Origin: Parelaphostrongylus tenuis
Taxonomy: Eukaryota; Nematoda; Chromadorea; Rhabditida; Metastrongylidae
Direction of reading: 5' to 3'
Length of the DNA: 64,000 nt
NCBI GenBank assembly: GCA_019055375.1
Contig: JAHQIW010005952.1
Location: 62,001-126,000, forward strand
Shown here: positions 44,301 to 56,972 of the stretch, in pieces
Numbering within the stretch: the stretch's first letter is position 1
How the letters are laid out: every line of letters begins with the position of its first letter
Made by a program: the position numbers and the translations under genes
Notes under the pieces: generated by a model
Databases searched by the model: none
Told to the model about the DNA's origin: nothing
What the model saw: the letters and a program-made list of their open reading frames with translations, nothing else

Positions 44301-47300
44301 GCCACTAGTTCTATTCACTATCAGTATAACTTTTGTAATATGCATAACAGAGAGTACAGATGAGGTAACGTACCAGACACAAAGCAACTGTCTCCTTTGG
44401 AAAATACGTCTCTAATGATCTTTTTGTTTGTTTCCGATTGGTTTAGATATCCTTCGAATTGCAACAGTGGATTATTTTTCCGAATGGTAGAAACCATTGC
44501 TCCACTCTCACCTGAAGAAGAGGGCATAGTTTTTTCATTCCCAGCGTCCACTGTCAAACAGATTACGAGATTTCTAACAGAGAAAAAAATTTAAAAAACC
44601 GGTTGAATAATCATTTAGAGTAAAGCAATAGTTGTGATAACCTGGTTTGCACGCAATGCAGAGCCCGGATTTCGATCGCACAACTTCTCCTGTTCGATCG
44701 TCAACTCGAATGAGGCGCACAGGATGCATTTTTTTAGTAAGTGGTGAAATCGGCAAAAATCCACATGCACCCACGTGACCATCAATGTTCACTGTAACAT
44801 ATTAGTCAACTTGAAGAAGTTTGTCTGCATAATGCATTTCCATCTGTTGCCATATACTTCCATAGAGTTTCTCACGTTAAATTTTAACAAATGATAAAAT
44901 CTAATTCTAAGCAAATGAGGAGGGCGAGGTAGCGCAGTGATTAGTAAGCACTGTAATCAGGAAGGAAGTTGTTTAAAAAGACTTTGGTTCGATTCTTTGC
45001 CCTAACGCTCCCTTGCGTTCAATAATTTGAACGCTTAGGATCAATCTAGCGCTCTGATCATTAAAACCAGTCATACAAGTCTTGTTATTCGAAAATGACA
45101 GTTTTCTAGACAGTTTTTGACATTCTTGCCAAGATTTAGTAAAATTCTGACTTTTGAATTGTTATCAAAATTCTTATGCCAATAACAATGAATTCTCATG
45201 CTTCAATCTGGAACTACGAAAATATGTCGCTAATTGCCTGGACTATATTTACTCTATTACTTACTGAATAACTAATTTTGAGTGATTTACCTAGATTCGA
45301 TGTGCCTTCAGTGGATCCATACACCTCCCCAATTTTCACATGAAAGCGATCCACAAACGATTGCCAGATTTCGGCTCGCAGACCGTTTCCGTAGAGTAAT
45401 CGCATCTGATGATTTGATTCCTCCGGTACCACGGGTTGAGCAAGAAGATAGCGACAGATCTCACCGATATATTGAGAAGCCTGCAAGAGAGCTACTACAT
45501 TCTCAAGGCGATCGATGTGTCAGTTCTAACGAAGAAACACTCGGCGAGAACATGCAGAAACTAATTCAAAAGGTTTAAAAATTGACTTGGCCTCCGTTCT
45601 TGAACGTTCTGGTCAACCTGTGCATAAGCGTCTATAAAATAAAGAGGTACCGATAGAGATTTTATAAGAACACACTGGTTCATTACCTTTGCTTTCACCC
45701 ACCACGCAAAAACACCTTTCTTTCATGAGTTTAATCTATCGAAAAAATACCAGTGTGTGCACGGAAAGAGAGCATAAGAATAAATCTCAGCTCAAACTCT
45801 AAGTGTGATAAAGCTGAATGTTTTCTATAAACGAAGTGGCAGAAACCACATTTATAGATATCGGCGCGTACAAAAAGCTCTAACCTATCGATTCTAAGAA
45901 ATTTTAGTGCATATCTTAGAAATTAACAGAGTTCTTTTGTCACTATAAGCCACGATTCGATTTAGCCGTCATTGAATATTACAGGAAACTATGGATAATT
46001 CGTTCGAAAAATGAAACCGAGCGTATGAAATTCGAAGTGCAATTATCACTCACAGTGCACTTATATTGTACACAGTCTTTCCAAAAGTTACTTGCCGAAA
46101 ATTTTTTTCGAATGACACAACACGAACCTCGACATAGCGTTTGACCAATACCTGAAGCAAAAGAAGTTAATCTCAAGCAGTCATCTCAGTTGTTGCTATT
46201 ATTCTACGACTTTTGATCAGAAGATCCACAGCAATTGTTCCATCAGTGGAAAAGATACGGGTTCCCACTCGAAAACAGTCATTTGAGTTTACTACACTCT
46301 AATAAAGATAATTTTGTTTATGGCACGGTAGTATTGCAATGGTAGTTTGAACAGTCAAGCACCCTGCTGAGAAAAAATCAAATATTCTATTCAAAGTTGA
46401 GTAGCTTATCAACAGCGAATTCTTCAAGCTTACCCTGCTTTCCTTCAGAATAATATTTCTCGCGCAAACTCTCTATATTGAAATAAAGTTTCTATTAAGT
46501 CGATCACGACAGGTTTCACCCCATGATAACTGGGTCGTTTGGAAATTCCAGTATTCAACAACAGATGCTGACTTCCAAATTGAGAGTATCGTCCTTGAGT
46601 CAAGCAGTAGGGTTCAGTTGATGGAGCACCGTACGTAAAGTTTTGATACAAAATCCTTTCAAAGTTGTTATTTGTCATAATTATGAACTATAAGGTCGTT
46701 GATCTTACCCAATGACTAAATTCAGTGATTGACACATGTACAGAACACTTTTAAGCTGGATCTCGATTAGGCGGTCACTACTCGATGGAGGACATCCATA
46801 GTTATCTCAGCTGATTCAGGTTGACTTTCAAGGCAGTATCCACCGCTGCGTTGAATAAATTACTTCAGAGACGTCATTTGAGACATTCTATCTAGAGCAA
46901 GTATAGCATAAACGATGCGCGTCAAAACGGTAGCTTAATCGCAGGAGAAGAAAATAAAGTGGTGAGGCTGATCTTAGTTATAAACCATTCAAAGTTCTTG
47001 ATTGAGCGTTTAATGACAGCAAATTTCATGCTCTATATAATCAATTGATCGGGACGGACAACATTTAAATCTAGGAAAAAAACTAAAAGTAATAAAAAAA
47101 GTATTTTGATAGCACATGTCTTTAATGAGGTTTGTAAGGGCACCTATGCAGTGCAAAGATACGTGTTTCGGCATAACAGCCTCGTCAATTGCACGGTGCC
47201 TCTCGATCCAGCCAATGTCGCAGCGGACATATTCCTTATCAAAGAATCCCACGCCGTACTATTAACACCAGTATGTTATCAGATTGCATTGTTTCGAGCG

Positions 47301-50300
47301 AAGGTCTTAAAAACACTCGAAACGAAAGATTTGACAATGATGTTTTACCAAACACAAGTAGGCGAGTGCACAACAATGGCCATTGGGTGGCTTTTTCACC
47401 ATACGGCACGTATGAATAGTTCGGCGCCCTTTTTCTAATATAGAGGATATTTCCTCGCGGCGACACCGTGCTGACGAGGCTATAATGCCGAAGCACGTGT
47501 CTTGCACTGTATAAGTGCCCTAACAGACCCCTAACAGGTTCAAAATATGTTAGGAGATTATATAGTTTTGAGTGAGGTCTCAAAAACATTCGAAGCGGAA
47601 GGTTTGACAAAAGTATTTTAAAGTTAAAGATACGAAGATGAATTAGTATGGCAACTTCCTGAAGTTTTGCAATCGAACCTAATTTTCAAATTGTGAATGA
47701 TGCGACGACAGAGTAATATGTTGAATATCATCCTTGTAGATCTATGAATGTCTAGTATTAGAAAGCAAAGCCTCAAAGAAAACGTCGAAAGCAATTGGTC
47801 GAACGAATAGTCTTTGGAATTCTCACCAAGAATACCGGCAGCTGTATGGTATATGGCATTGACACGTAGATTCTATCTGATGAGTAAATTCCAAACGATT
47901 TTGCGGCACCAATTACCATCGAATAATATCTCAAATAAAAAATTAGGGGGGAGTTAGAGCATAAACCTGGATAAGGTAACTTTTCAATACCTGAAGTGCT
48001 TCATGACGGCAGCCTTAGGTAAACCTGTTGTACCACTGGTATAGATGTAGCATAGTATACCTTGAAAATCTAGTGATAGGACGATACAACAGGATATAAA
48101 GAGTTCTGGAGGAATGGGTAGCTGATAAATGACCTGGTTTCTACTTATATCAATCAAATTATTTGATAGATTTAAGTAAAAACGAAAATCAAAGAAGTGT
48201 TTCCATGACTGAGATGTACATGTGTTATGCGAAAACTGCTTTGCCTTTACGAAATTTTAAAATAATATGAGAAGAACTGAGCTAGCCAGAACCTTTTACG
48301 AGTAGGGAAAGCGAAGACGAGCAAAGCGAGGATAAAAGAAAACAATAACAAACTAGAAAAACAAGAAATCCGCTGGAACAAAGAATTGAGAGACTGAAAT
48401 TGACAAACTTTTGAAGTCGACGACATCACGTTGTCGTGGCTCCACAATAGGCTGAGTTCGTAGTTTTTTCAGACAACTGTATGAATCGTGGATTTATTTG
48501 TCGCATCACCGATTACGTAGAGATTTATGTTCTGGCATGAGAATAGTTCGGCAGTGATCGTTTCATCCAATGCTTAAGAAATTCACAGCGTTTATGAGAT
48601 CTCAAAAAGTTTTCAGGGATACTATGATTTTTAGATAGCCTTTAGCATCTCAAACGTACTTGCTTGAAGAAGTCGAGTGGTGATGATAGCTTTGGCATTG
48701 CTTGTTTGAATACAGTGCGCTAACGGTTCACGTTTTAGATTACAGTTAATCCAAGCTGTCGCCACCCCAATTTTCGCCAGTCCCATCCATGCCGCAACAA
48801 AATCCACACAGTTTTCCATGAAAAGTGCCACTACGTCGCCAGCACGATATCCTCTCTCCCTACAAAGTAAAGTATGCATGTTAAGTTTATATTATCATAA
48901 TGTAAATATAATGATCAGAGAAATCGCTTGCCTACTGACTTCGATCCCAACTCATGGTTACAAAAATCAATATAAAAGTTTGTTCCGGACACACTTGGAC
49001 TTTTATTCAACAGAGAATGATTTTGATCAAAGATACATTTTGAAACTCTATCGAGTGAATAATGATAAGAAGTGTCTAAAGTATTTTTTTTACTCGCTGT
49101 TAAAACAACTGGATGGCTCGTTTTCACTGATGGTACAAGTCCAAGCATAATTTCTATTCGTTTCTCTTACTCGCTGTTGTCGTTCATAGTGGTAGCCTGT
49201 TACGAACAAAGTGGCGAATACGAGGCTCATTTATTAATCCTAAACTCATAGCCATCTGCATATGTAGAAGTTGACATTCGCCACAAACACTTTCATTCAT
49301 TGTTTGGGTGGTCGTCGAAAAGAAGGACGCCTGTATTCTCCTGAAATCCACTTCGCTCTACTTTTTATTCTTCTGTCATTTGTTCTTCTTATTATGTGAC
49401 CGGTTCACCTGCGTTTCTGTAGAAATGTCTATTCTTCCGCATTTCGAAAATGGGATAGGTTTAGAAGATGCGGGTTGTGAAAACCAGGCAGACATAATTG
49501 AGTGCCGATTGAATATTAAATTCGCTCAAGAACCGTGTGGATGATGTGCAGATTTCTTGTACATGACTGAAGTACCAGAATACGTTTTTGCTGCTTAACA
49601 GTGTGTTGGAAGACTATTGAGTCGAAAGGTGACCACCGTGTTCGAGTCCGCTAACTGGACTGGGCGGCTTCTTTGAGACGTCAAATGCACCCGTGCTGCT
49701 TTTCTTCTATGTGATGCCTCCTTTACCTTATTCTGCATGTTCACTGAACGTACTGAATGTTGAACACTGAATGTTCACGATACTTATGAAGATTTTTCGG
49801 TCACTCTTATTAGGTCCGATTACTGCGCGCTACGTATTAAACTCGTCTAGTATTTTCTCTTTCTAAAATGATGTCATATGAGTTGTGAGAGAAGTACGTG
49901 TGATATTACCAGATGTTGAAACCCGCGCCTCTCTTCATGTTTTCTATCGCAGGTCAAGTTGCAGAAAGTTGATTCAGAGTGGTTTTTTTTTCCTCGAGAA
50001 GATTGGCGTCTGAGGTGGGGCAGTGGAACGAAAAAGAGTGACATTGCACCTTTGCGTTATTAAATTCGTATCATGCGCGAGTGGTTAACTAGTCCTATTT
50101 TCGCAGGCCACATCGTTTTTGTGCCACTTCCAACGACTTTTCTGCTTATATTCATATAAATCCACCTGCAAAGACTGACAACCGACATTCAGTATGAGCC
50201 ATGTCAACTATGTTGCAGCATGATCAGTTCTCTTGAGTTGCCTATCGAGTGACTCCTTTATAGTAATGAATACGACCTGAACTGGCTTGAGAAACTAATG

Positions 50301-51376
50301 CTGACTTGACACAAAAGTTAGGTCCATCAACTAGTAGCTTGTGGTCCTCAGCAGGTCTTTCTTTATTCGCCAGTCATATGAGGAGAGAATTTTAATGAAA
50401 ATGGTTTTCTTTCTTCACAAAAAAAAGATCTCCATCGAAAATATGCGCTGCAAACAAAAGTCTTACAAGACCATTCCCATTTCTCGTTCCGTTCTCCCGC
50501 TTCAAAATGTCTCATCCTACATTCATTTTCGCTGGGCGTTCTTAACGGACATTGAAGTATTAAATAAGATTTTTCAAAACGGCGCTTTGTTGCACGTGAC
50601 TTCCCCCACTTGTTGTAAAACGTTCCCAACTCACTTTCATCAACTGAATAAGTTTGCGAGTAACGATTAGTAATACAAAAATTCTGCGGACGCAGAAGGC
50701 CATTCATCAATGAAACGCTGAAGCAAGCAAATAGTTGAGCTATTTTTTGTTCAAAAATAATGAACAGTGTCCGAGCATTGTTGTCATCACTTGGCTTTAT
50801 CTTTAGGAAGAGCAAGAATGGATTGTATCGTTCTTCACCTGGAAGTAATTCGCATATCGATTACATTCCTTATTGAACTCTTCAAAAGTGAATACTCGTC
50901 CGGTTTCAATGTCGATCATTGCCGTCTTATCACGATTTCTAAAAAGAATAATGTTCAAAATGAATTTATAATTAAAAGTTATAGTTTAGATCACCACCAC
51001 TACTTACTTTTCAACAACTTCTAGAAAAATGTCGTGTAGTCCTCTATTTTCTCGTAATTTTTTCCATAAGTCAAATTTAATGTCCAATATTAAGAACAGA
51101 CCTCTGAAATACGATTAACTATCACAAATACTACAATAGCAGTGAGAAACGATAAGTTTTTTACAATGAGCGAAATATTAAAAATAAGGTGAAACTTTAC
51201 TAAGATCACGATTCAGTGTTAAGTAGGAACGGTAGATGAAATCACCATACACGAATGCCATGTAAATCAATAATATGAATCCTAGTACGACACCAATAGG
51301 AAGACTTTTGAAAAATACGGCCGTGACGATAACAACAAGTGTAATCAGTTCTTCAAGTCTCAAACTAGGTAGCAAA
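41358..51376 (-). CDS. Fatty-acid transport protein / very-long-chain acyl-CoA synthetase (FATP, SLC27 family)
   Basis: Membrane-bound ATP-dependent CoA ligase that activates and traps long fatty acids; nematode relatives are C. elegans acs-20 and acs-22 (FATP4-like). Exons in gene order: 51376-51201 (two hydrophobic segments, [19 protein letters not shown]), 51103-51008, 50938-50839, ~48859-48660 ([20 protein letters not shown]), 48572-48409, 48060-47991 (AMP-binding P-loop [13 protein letters not shown]), 47929-47827, 46151-46054 ([20 protein letters not shown]), 45480-45291 ([10 protein letters not shown]), 44791-44642, 44511-44374 ([13 protein letters not shown]), 43683-43519 (FATP signature [20 protein letters not shown]), 42112-41945 (CQDVDRTG), 41515-41358 ([14 protein letters not shown], stop). 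About 655 residues, the usual FATP length. The first codon lies in an upstream exon I could not place. One-base deletions are apparent in exons 5 and 7 (see findings) and two early junctions are off by one. Confidence 0.92.
42174..42465 (+). mobile_element. tRNA-derived SINE in FATP intron
   Basis: ATGTGGCACAGTGGTTAGAG (A-box), GATGGTTCGATCCCGCGCC (B-box), a body ending in TTGATCGACATCGGAAGA and TTTATCCTATATC. Antisense to the FATP gene. One of the copies with the best B box. Confidence 0.8.
44930..45010 (+). repeat. tRNA-like SINE head in FATP intron
   Basis: GAGGTAGCGCAGTGATTAGT (A-box) and CTTTGGTTCGATTCTTTGCC (B-box). The body differs from the main SINE family. Confidence 0.5.
47095..47560. 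mobile_element. TIR element with near-intact hammerheads in FATP intron
   Basis: Inverted arms of about 190 bp: the left contains GGGCACCTATGCAGTGCAAA, the right TGCACTGTATAAGTGCCC. Right arm, plus strand: CTGACGA 47471-47477, stem II GGC/GCC (47478-47489), then GAAG instead of GAAA (47490-47493), CACGUGUC with GUC triplet (47499-47501); the stem I 5' strand has lost bases. Left arm, minus strand: UUGACGA instead of CUGACGA, GAAA kept. Each arm therefore has a single core mutation. Confidence 0.7.
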
Positions 51377-51379
51377 CTG

Positions 51380-52955
51380 AAAAGAGTTCATTATTTCGTA
51401 CGTAGAAAAAAATTCCAAAAAAATCTATTCTTTGTACTCGAACTTTCACATATCTTTCCATTTTCGAGGCTATTTTTAGGAAATTTTTTTTCAAACTAGA
51501 ATAGGAAAGAAAAGAAAAAATTAGGAAGAGAAGAAAAAAATAAATGCACTGCTGATATTTATTATAGGCGTTAAAAATAGTAAAATGTAGAACATTGCTA
51601 CATAGAAAATGCAATGAAGGATGTCATATGAGAAGACGAAAAATTTCCACATTATTGTCCACATTATTCGTGCACGACACAATTTCGCAAGTGATTTCGG
51701 CACATTTTCATTCAAAAAGATGTTACGCGTCCGTCATTCACAAAAGTCTTAGGATACGTTTGGATTCGTATATCAGCCGGCGTTTTTGTATTTTTCTATG
51801 CCATGAGAAGGCTCTTATAGAGCGTTTCCAAGTCTGCATCAGGAAATTTCCTCACTGTGTATATTGAAGAGACCTTTCCTTAGACAAATGTAATAGTAAT
51901 TTGTTATCGTGGAGTGAGTGGGAGGTGCAGAGTTGACAAGTCGAGTTCAGGATCGCACCCAGCAATCATGATTGCACGGAACTAGAAACACAGCCATGCC
52001 GCTCTTCTGTTACATTGGCTCACTGTTCCTTTCTTCCTTGAGTGAAAGCTGTATTATACACACGGCACATATACTATATTAACAAGTTTTCATATTGTTG
52101 CCATAGAAATTTACAATTTTGGCCCTCCTCCAAACCAAAAATGTGAATTTTCAAGTGTAACAAACCACGTCTTGACAAAGCGAAGGTTTTGCCAAGTAAA
52201 ATTCGTTGTAATTCTTTTGCTCTACACAGACCGAGCGATTCTCCGTGCACAAAATATTTTTTTTTCAGAAAGAAAAAACGTCTCGGCATTCAAGGAAAAA
52301 TTTCTAAATCACTATCATTTGTCATTTATCAGTAGTTGAAGGACACCATGAACCACACTCTCGATCAGAAGCATGGACAAATTATCTAAGTCCACAACTA
52401 TATAGAAATTCAGTAGCTCAAAAGTCACTTGTCAAGTTATCCTCATTTGAGTAATCAGTACCTTAAAGCAAATTCGGTACAATGGATCACATACACACCG
52501 GCAAAATTCTCTGCAATACAGCAAGAATAATTAGTCCTCTGTCGATACTATTTTGAGCGGTGTGTAAGGACTATACAAGGGTTTTGACAGTGTAGGCTGA
52601 AGAATGACTTTCAGGAGCGCAAATCGTTAAATCTATGAATCATCAATTATATTGTTTCCTTTATCTGCTTTTCTTTTCGTGTGCTTTCTGAGAAGAACTG
52701 GAGGTATTAGTGGCGATAGACTAATTTAAGTGTGGAGATTTTTAGTGGACCACTTGATAAGGTGTCCCAGTGTTGAAAATTGGGTAGAGAGAAAGCTAAG
52801 ACAATTAATAGGACTTGTAAAACGAGAAGCAAGTGATAGTTGACTGTGCCTTATATTGTCCACAAATGTTCTAAATTGACAAGAATTGATCGGTAAGTTC
52901 GTAAAAAGCTGACCTAGCTGATTTTTCGAGAATACCAGTTTCGACAGCGTCGCTG
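51380..52955. other. Region upstream of the FATP gene
   Basis: AT-rich; presumably contains the FATP first exon and promoter on the minus strand, but no exon can be chosen. 51910-51995 has a weak tRNA-like phrase. Frames on both strands (60-90 codons) are not recognisable. Confidence 0.35.
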
Positions 52956-52959
52956 TGAC

Positions 52960-53442
52960 GTGGTTGTAGTGGATTTGGCGAGGCGCCCAACGCCATGCCA
53001 AAGCCGGATGACCACCTCTGACAACCGTATTGTCTACGTAGAAGTTCACGAAAGCTCCTCGAATGAGGGAAAAATGCCACTGCAGACAGAAATTGTTTTT
53101 ACGCACGTCCACACAGTTGACAAGAAGGTGACGTTGAATTGGTTAAGCTGTAAATTTCAAGCGATAAGAACGAATAGAACTTTTTGGAAACGGATCGACC
53201 ACAATCATAAAGATTTTCGGAACCAACGAAAAGCGATTTATCGGGCACATAAGATAAGAATCATGAGCGATTCGGTTTGGTATAGTCTCGCAAAAGTGAA
53301 AGCTATTCCCAGCCCGCAATCCGTTAATCTTAACGATAAACACAAAATTACTGCAACACTCACGACACAGAATGAAAGTTCTGGACAGAAACTGCTACTG
53401 TTGTCATACACATATAGTCTGAAGTGCAATGTAGTGCCTTAG
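52960..53442 (+). CDS. Open frame of 160 codons, unknown, probably spurious
   Basis: A stop-free stretch starting at a weak initiation codon; basic, with no recognised domain, signal peptide or membrane segment. The antisense strand is also open for about 128 codons across the first part, so openness on one strand is weak evidence. No splice-site support at the ends. Kept only because it is among the longest open frames outside repeats. Confidence 0.2.
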   Translation: MVVVDLARRPTPCQSRMTTSDNRIVYVEVHESSSNEGKMPLQTEIVFTHVHTVDKKVTLNWLSCKFQAIRTNRTFWKRIDHNHKDFRNQRKAIYRAHKIRIMSDSVWYSLAKVKAIPSPQSVNLNDKHKITATLTTQNESSGQKLLLLSYTYSLKCNVVP

Positions 53443-53444
53443 TG

Positions 53445-55900
53445 ATGTTTCTTGAACTTATCAGTTGGAGGAAAGTTGTTATATAGTTTGGTGGCGATAT
53501 AGTAGTTTCTGACTTTACTTAATGTTATCACCTCTTTTGTTACAGATTTTCGCATTTGATAATCACAAGTCGTTTGCAGCTGAGTATATAGCTGTAAGAG
53601 ACTAATCACACGTTCGCCTATCTTGAGCTGATCGCCCTGGGCGGATTTTGAATCATTTCAACGCTTTTTTAATCTGTGTGTAATCACGCTTTATCATAAC
53701 ATGGCAAGCTCATCTATGTTCCATCTTGGAGTGTGGTTTTACCTCATATCTATCTATTTATAAAATATCACATTTTTCTGAATCTCACACATATTGTGTA
53801 TGTCGATTATGATCTTGATAGCAGCATTCGATTATTCATTTCTGCCATGCCTATCGATGATGTAATATGCGGAAAGAGTAATTTAGATTGAGACTACATA
53901 GGGGAGCAGTCCAAGGACCTCTAAGTCGAAAGATCCCGGGTGAAAATTCAAGCTCTTCACTTTAACGCTGGCTTCTCTCAAAGACTCCGCTACGATTTTG
54001 TAGGGGTCGCTTACCCGTAACGTTTCCTAGATTCATTGAACACTTTAGGTATGCATATGATGCATTTCTCTAATGAGATAATGTTCAGAAATATTCTTCA
54101 CTAGGCAGCCAATACTTCCTACCTTTTTTACAGTCACAATCTTTTCATGTTTGTTGTTCTGCGCATATGCCATTGAACTATCTGCAGCTAGTGAACATGC
54201 TACTTCAAATATACAAGTTCACGGTTAGCAATTTCGATGATATGCCATTGGCCATGCTGCAGCTCTAACAGAATATGTCCAGCGAACGCACATTCTGGTC
54301 ACTGCCACATCGGCTTTTTACGTGCTAGACATGCTTATCTCCCTATACGTGGTGAATTCCACCCATTCAATAATACTGTATAAACAGTGTTAATCACAAG
54401 CGGAAACATTTTGCCACCTCTTCTTGCACTCCCAGTTGCTCCCTAGATTTCAGTTGAATTGCACTTGTATGTGCCACTTGACTCTTCTGCAGCTAAAGCA
54501 ATCCCGTATATAGAGTATCCTCTCCAATTATCAGTGTTATTCCTTACTCTTCTGGCTGCCTTTGCGTGATGCAGTGCTCGAGGAGCAGTGCAGCTGCAAA
54601 GCTACTCAGACACCGTTGTGATGCACCTCACTCCAATTTTGGCACTGTCTAGTTACTACCAGATCATCCTTTCGATTGATTTCCATTACGTAACTTATTT
54701 TCCAACGTTGACACGGTTCTCTTCTAATTTGGTCACGGCATTTCTCTTATCGTGACTTGAAATCTCTGAACTTTATTATCTGCGATATTACTATTGCTCG
54801 AAAAGACGACGATGTTGCTGATAAAGCAAAGGATTTAATTAAAATCACCATGTTACGGTGCGAAAGGAGTTGTTGAGAGTCTTTATATAAAACGGATTTA
54901 CTTTGTTCTAGTGTTGTAAAATTATATTCGTATCGACAATGTTGAGAACTTTTTCGTAGTTGGCGGCGATTGAAGTAGGAGTTTTTGGTGATCCTAGCGG
55001 GCCCTGTGACCTCAACCAAGGTTTGAATGTAATCCACACAGCAGAATAATTGCTGAAGTCCTACTTGACGAGATGGGCTGGGATCATTCAACTTCTCGAA
55101 TGCAAGACGGGGTAATTTTCATGGAGAACCTATAAGCATATAATCGAATCTCTTAATGATTCAGCGACTAGGCGATGTCCAAACTCTTGGTAAATTCTTG
55201 CATTCTTGGAAAAAAAAGATTCCTATTGATAAAGCGTAGTGTGACTGGGTGCCGAGCAAGACGTTTTCATATTTTCACACGTCGTCCTTTCTTCTCTCTT
55301 GGACTTGAAATTCCTCAAACTTGTATCCACTTTGATTCAGTGCAAAAGTGTTCGATATCCAATTCGTAAAAAGGTTGTATATCACTCTCTCAAAAAGCCA
55401 TAGAGAGTGCGTAGTTCGCATCCATTCACTCTGTAGGAACGATGAGATATATAACGGAGCTATATGACAGCATCTTTCCTTCTTAATTAACAGAGTTGCT
55501 GTAAAAGCAATCATTATGCGTGGGCTTTATTACTTTTAGACGCTTTCTAAGCGATTCTGTGTAGTTTGATGAAACCCTTGGTCTCAAATAGCGTAGTCAG
55601 CTTTAGTGATGTAGTACCATAAATGTAGTTAGACGCAGTGCCCACAGTGCATTGTAGACATGTTGCTTCGATCCGGTTTCAGCAACGTTCTATGGAACCT
55701 GGAATTTGTCTCCTCTCACCGACTCTCTCACCATCTGACGTCAAAGTGAGAGCGCACATTTCACAACGTGTTGGAACTGGTTTATAGCCTTACAAGCTGT
55801 TTTTTCTCAGAAAATGCAATGTAGCTTTGCATAGTCATTTCCAAACGGCACCAACTGCATTCCCAATCATGCCTATATTGCCACTGTCATCCCATATTAA
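53445..55900. other. Non-coding stretch, nothing firmly recognised
   Basis: 53895-53960 contains GGGGAGCAGTCCAAGGACCT followed by AGATCCCGGGTGAAAATTC, a possible degenerate tRNA-like repeat. No supported gene. Confidence 0.3.
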
Positions 55901-55904
55901 ACTG

Positions 55905-56122
55905 AGCGAGGTTTGCCGTTTCCCGAACCACGATATTACGAGGACGACGGCATTTACTGTGATATGTATAATTATTTAGATTTCTGGATGGAAACTTTTT
56001 TGCAGTTTGATAGAATGAAGAAGCTGAAGAGATCAACCATGCCTGAACACTACAATGAAGGAGTGACAAACTATTTTTCACACCTTCGATACAAAAATCT
56101 AAACGAACTATACGATCGATGA
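55905..56122 (+). CDS. Candidate exon, unknown acidic/aromatic protein C-terminus
   Basis: From a possible acceptor (AACTGAG at about 55902-55908) a 70-codon frame reads PEPRYYEDDGIYCDMYNYLD, FWMETFLQFDRMKKLKRST, NYFSHLRYKNLNELYDR and stops. Composition (acidic, aromatic, then basic) and codon usage look protein-like, but I do not recognise the family, and no partner exon is certain. Could be the last exon of a small plus-strand gene. Confidence 0.35.
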
Positions 56123-56207
56123 AGATTCTTGCATTAACCACTTTTATAGCAGTGGATTGATGTTATAACTATAAATTCAATAATATTGAGCGATATGCAG
56201 AAGTTTC

Positions 56208-56290
56208 AACTTTGAGCGGGAATTAAACCCGCGTTCAACCTTTTCAAGGACATCCACTTCGTGCTAACCACTGCACTAATGGGACTTTTG
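56208..56290 (-). repeat. tRNA-like SINE head
   Basis: Minus strand: CCCATTAGTGCAGTGGTTAG, then GCGGGTTTAATTCCCGCTC. The B-box arm GCGGG/CCCGC pairs well, but the anticodon region (GTGGATGTCCTTGAAAAGG) does not form a standard arm. Same type as 40008-40080. Confidence 0.45.
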
Positions 56291-56777
56291 TTTTAATATT
56301 ATTCTTTTTGTGATACAAGGCAACTATTCTGTCAACAATCAACCGCCTACGCGGGTCCAACTTTCGTTCGAGATCCGCATGTTTGCGTTTCACTATATTA
56401 TATTATATTATTGGATAAACGAACTACGCTTCGATTAAGAAATAGCTTTTTTGTCATTACTGGTTTTCCTAACCAGAGAAGCTTTGAAAATACGATATGT
56501 AGTTTCCTTTCTGAGCCGACTTCGAAGCGAAAAACTGCTACAGCAAATATAAGATTGAAATAGCAAGACTGAGAAATGCAAAAGTGGTTGCTTAGTAGGA
56601 CAGGAGCTTGGAATGTATTGCGTGTCATCCACACTGCGTACTGATGTAGAGTATACCTATAAAGTTCGCTAGAATGTTGGTATTTCTTATAAAAAAAATG
56701 AGCCTAATCCGACATAGGTGACCATTTCCAAAGGAGCGATTGGAAGTTTACTGATAAAGTGGGAGGTTATTTGAAGA

Positions 56778-56972
56778 GTGAAAGTCACGTTCCTTACTGT
56801 AAACTCATATGTCATTACTCAACTTTGTCCTTGTCCACTAAATGAGCTACCAAAAATACGAGAGCAGTTTTTGATTTTGTCCAATCACACCGTAGAATTT
56901 GAACGTTTTGAAAATTTTCAACGATTAAAAGATTTCATGCTTCAAATGGCAGTCCCAATTAGTCCCCAATAG
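56778..56972 (+). CDS. Candidate exon, unknown
   Basis: Stop-free frame: VTFLTVNSYVITQLCPCPLN, ELPKIREQFLILSNHTVEFE, RFENFQRLKDFMLQMAVPIS, stop. Reads like protein but matches nothing I know. Lies 650 bp after the previous candidate exon on the same strand. Confidence 0.3.
   Translation: MKVTFLTVNSYVITQLCPCPLNELPKIREQFLILSNHTVEFERFENFQRLKDFMLQMAVPISPQ

Noticed and set aside
48440..48500. A 26-nt micro-intron in FATP exon 5 (GTTGTC to CTCAG) or an alternative 65-nt intron from GTAATC
   Set aside because: 26 nt is too short for known nematode introns, and the 65-nt option would remove residues conserved in the family; a one-base deletion fits better.
41358..51376. FATP locus as a pseudogene
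   Set aside because: Splice sites, phases and diagnostic motifs are kept in nearly all exons; only isolated one-base indels disturb it, as in the neighbouring ETHE1, so sequence error is the simpler explanation.
52726..53442. Overlapping long frames on both strands as a real gene
   Set aside because: Both strands are open, neither has a known domain or splice support; listed only at low confidence.
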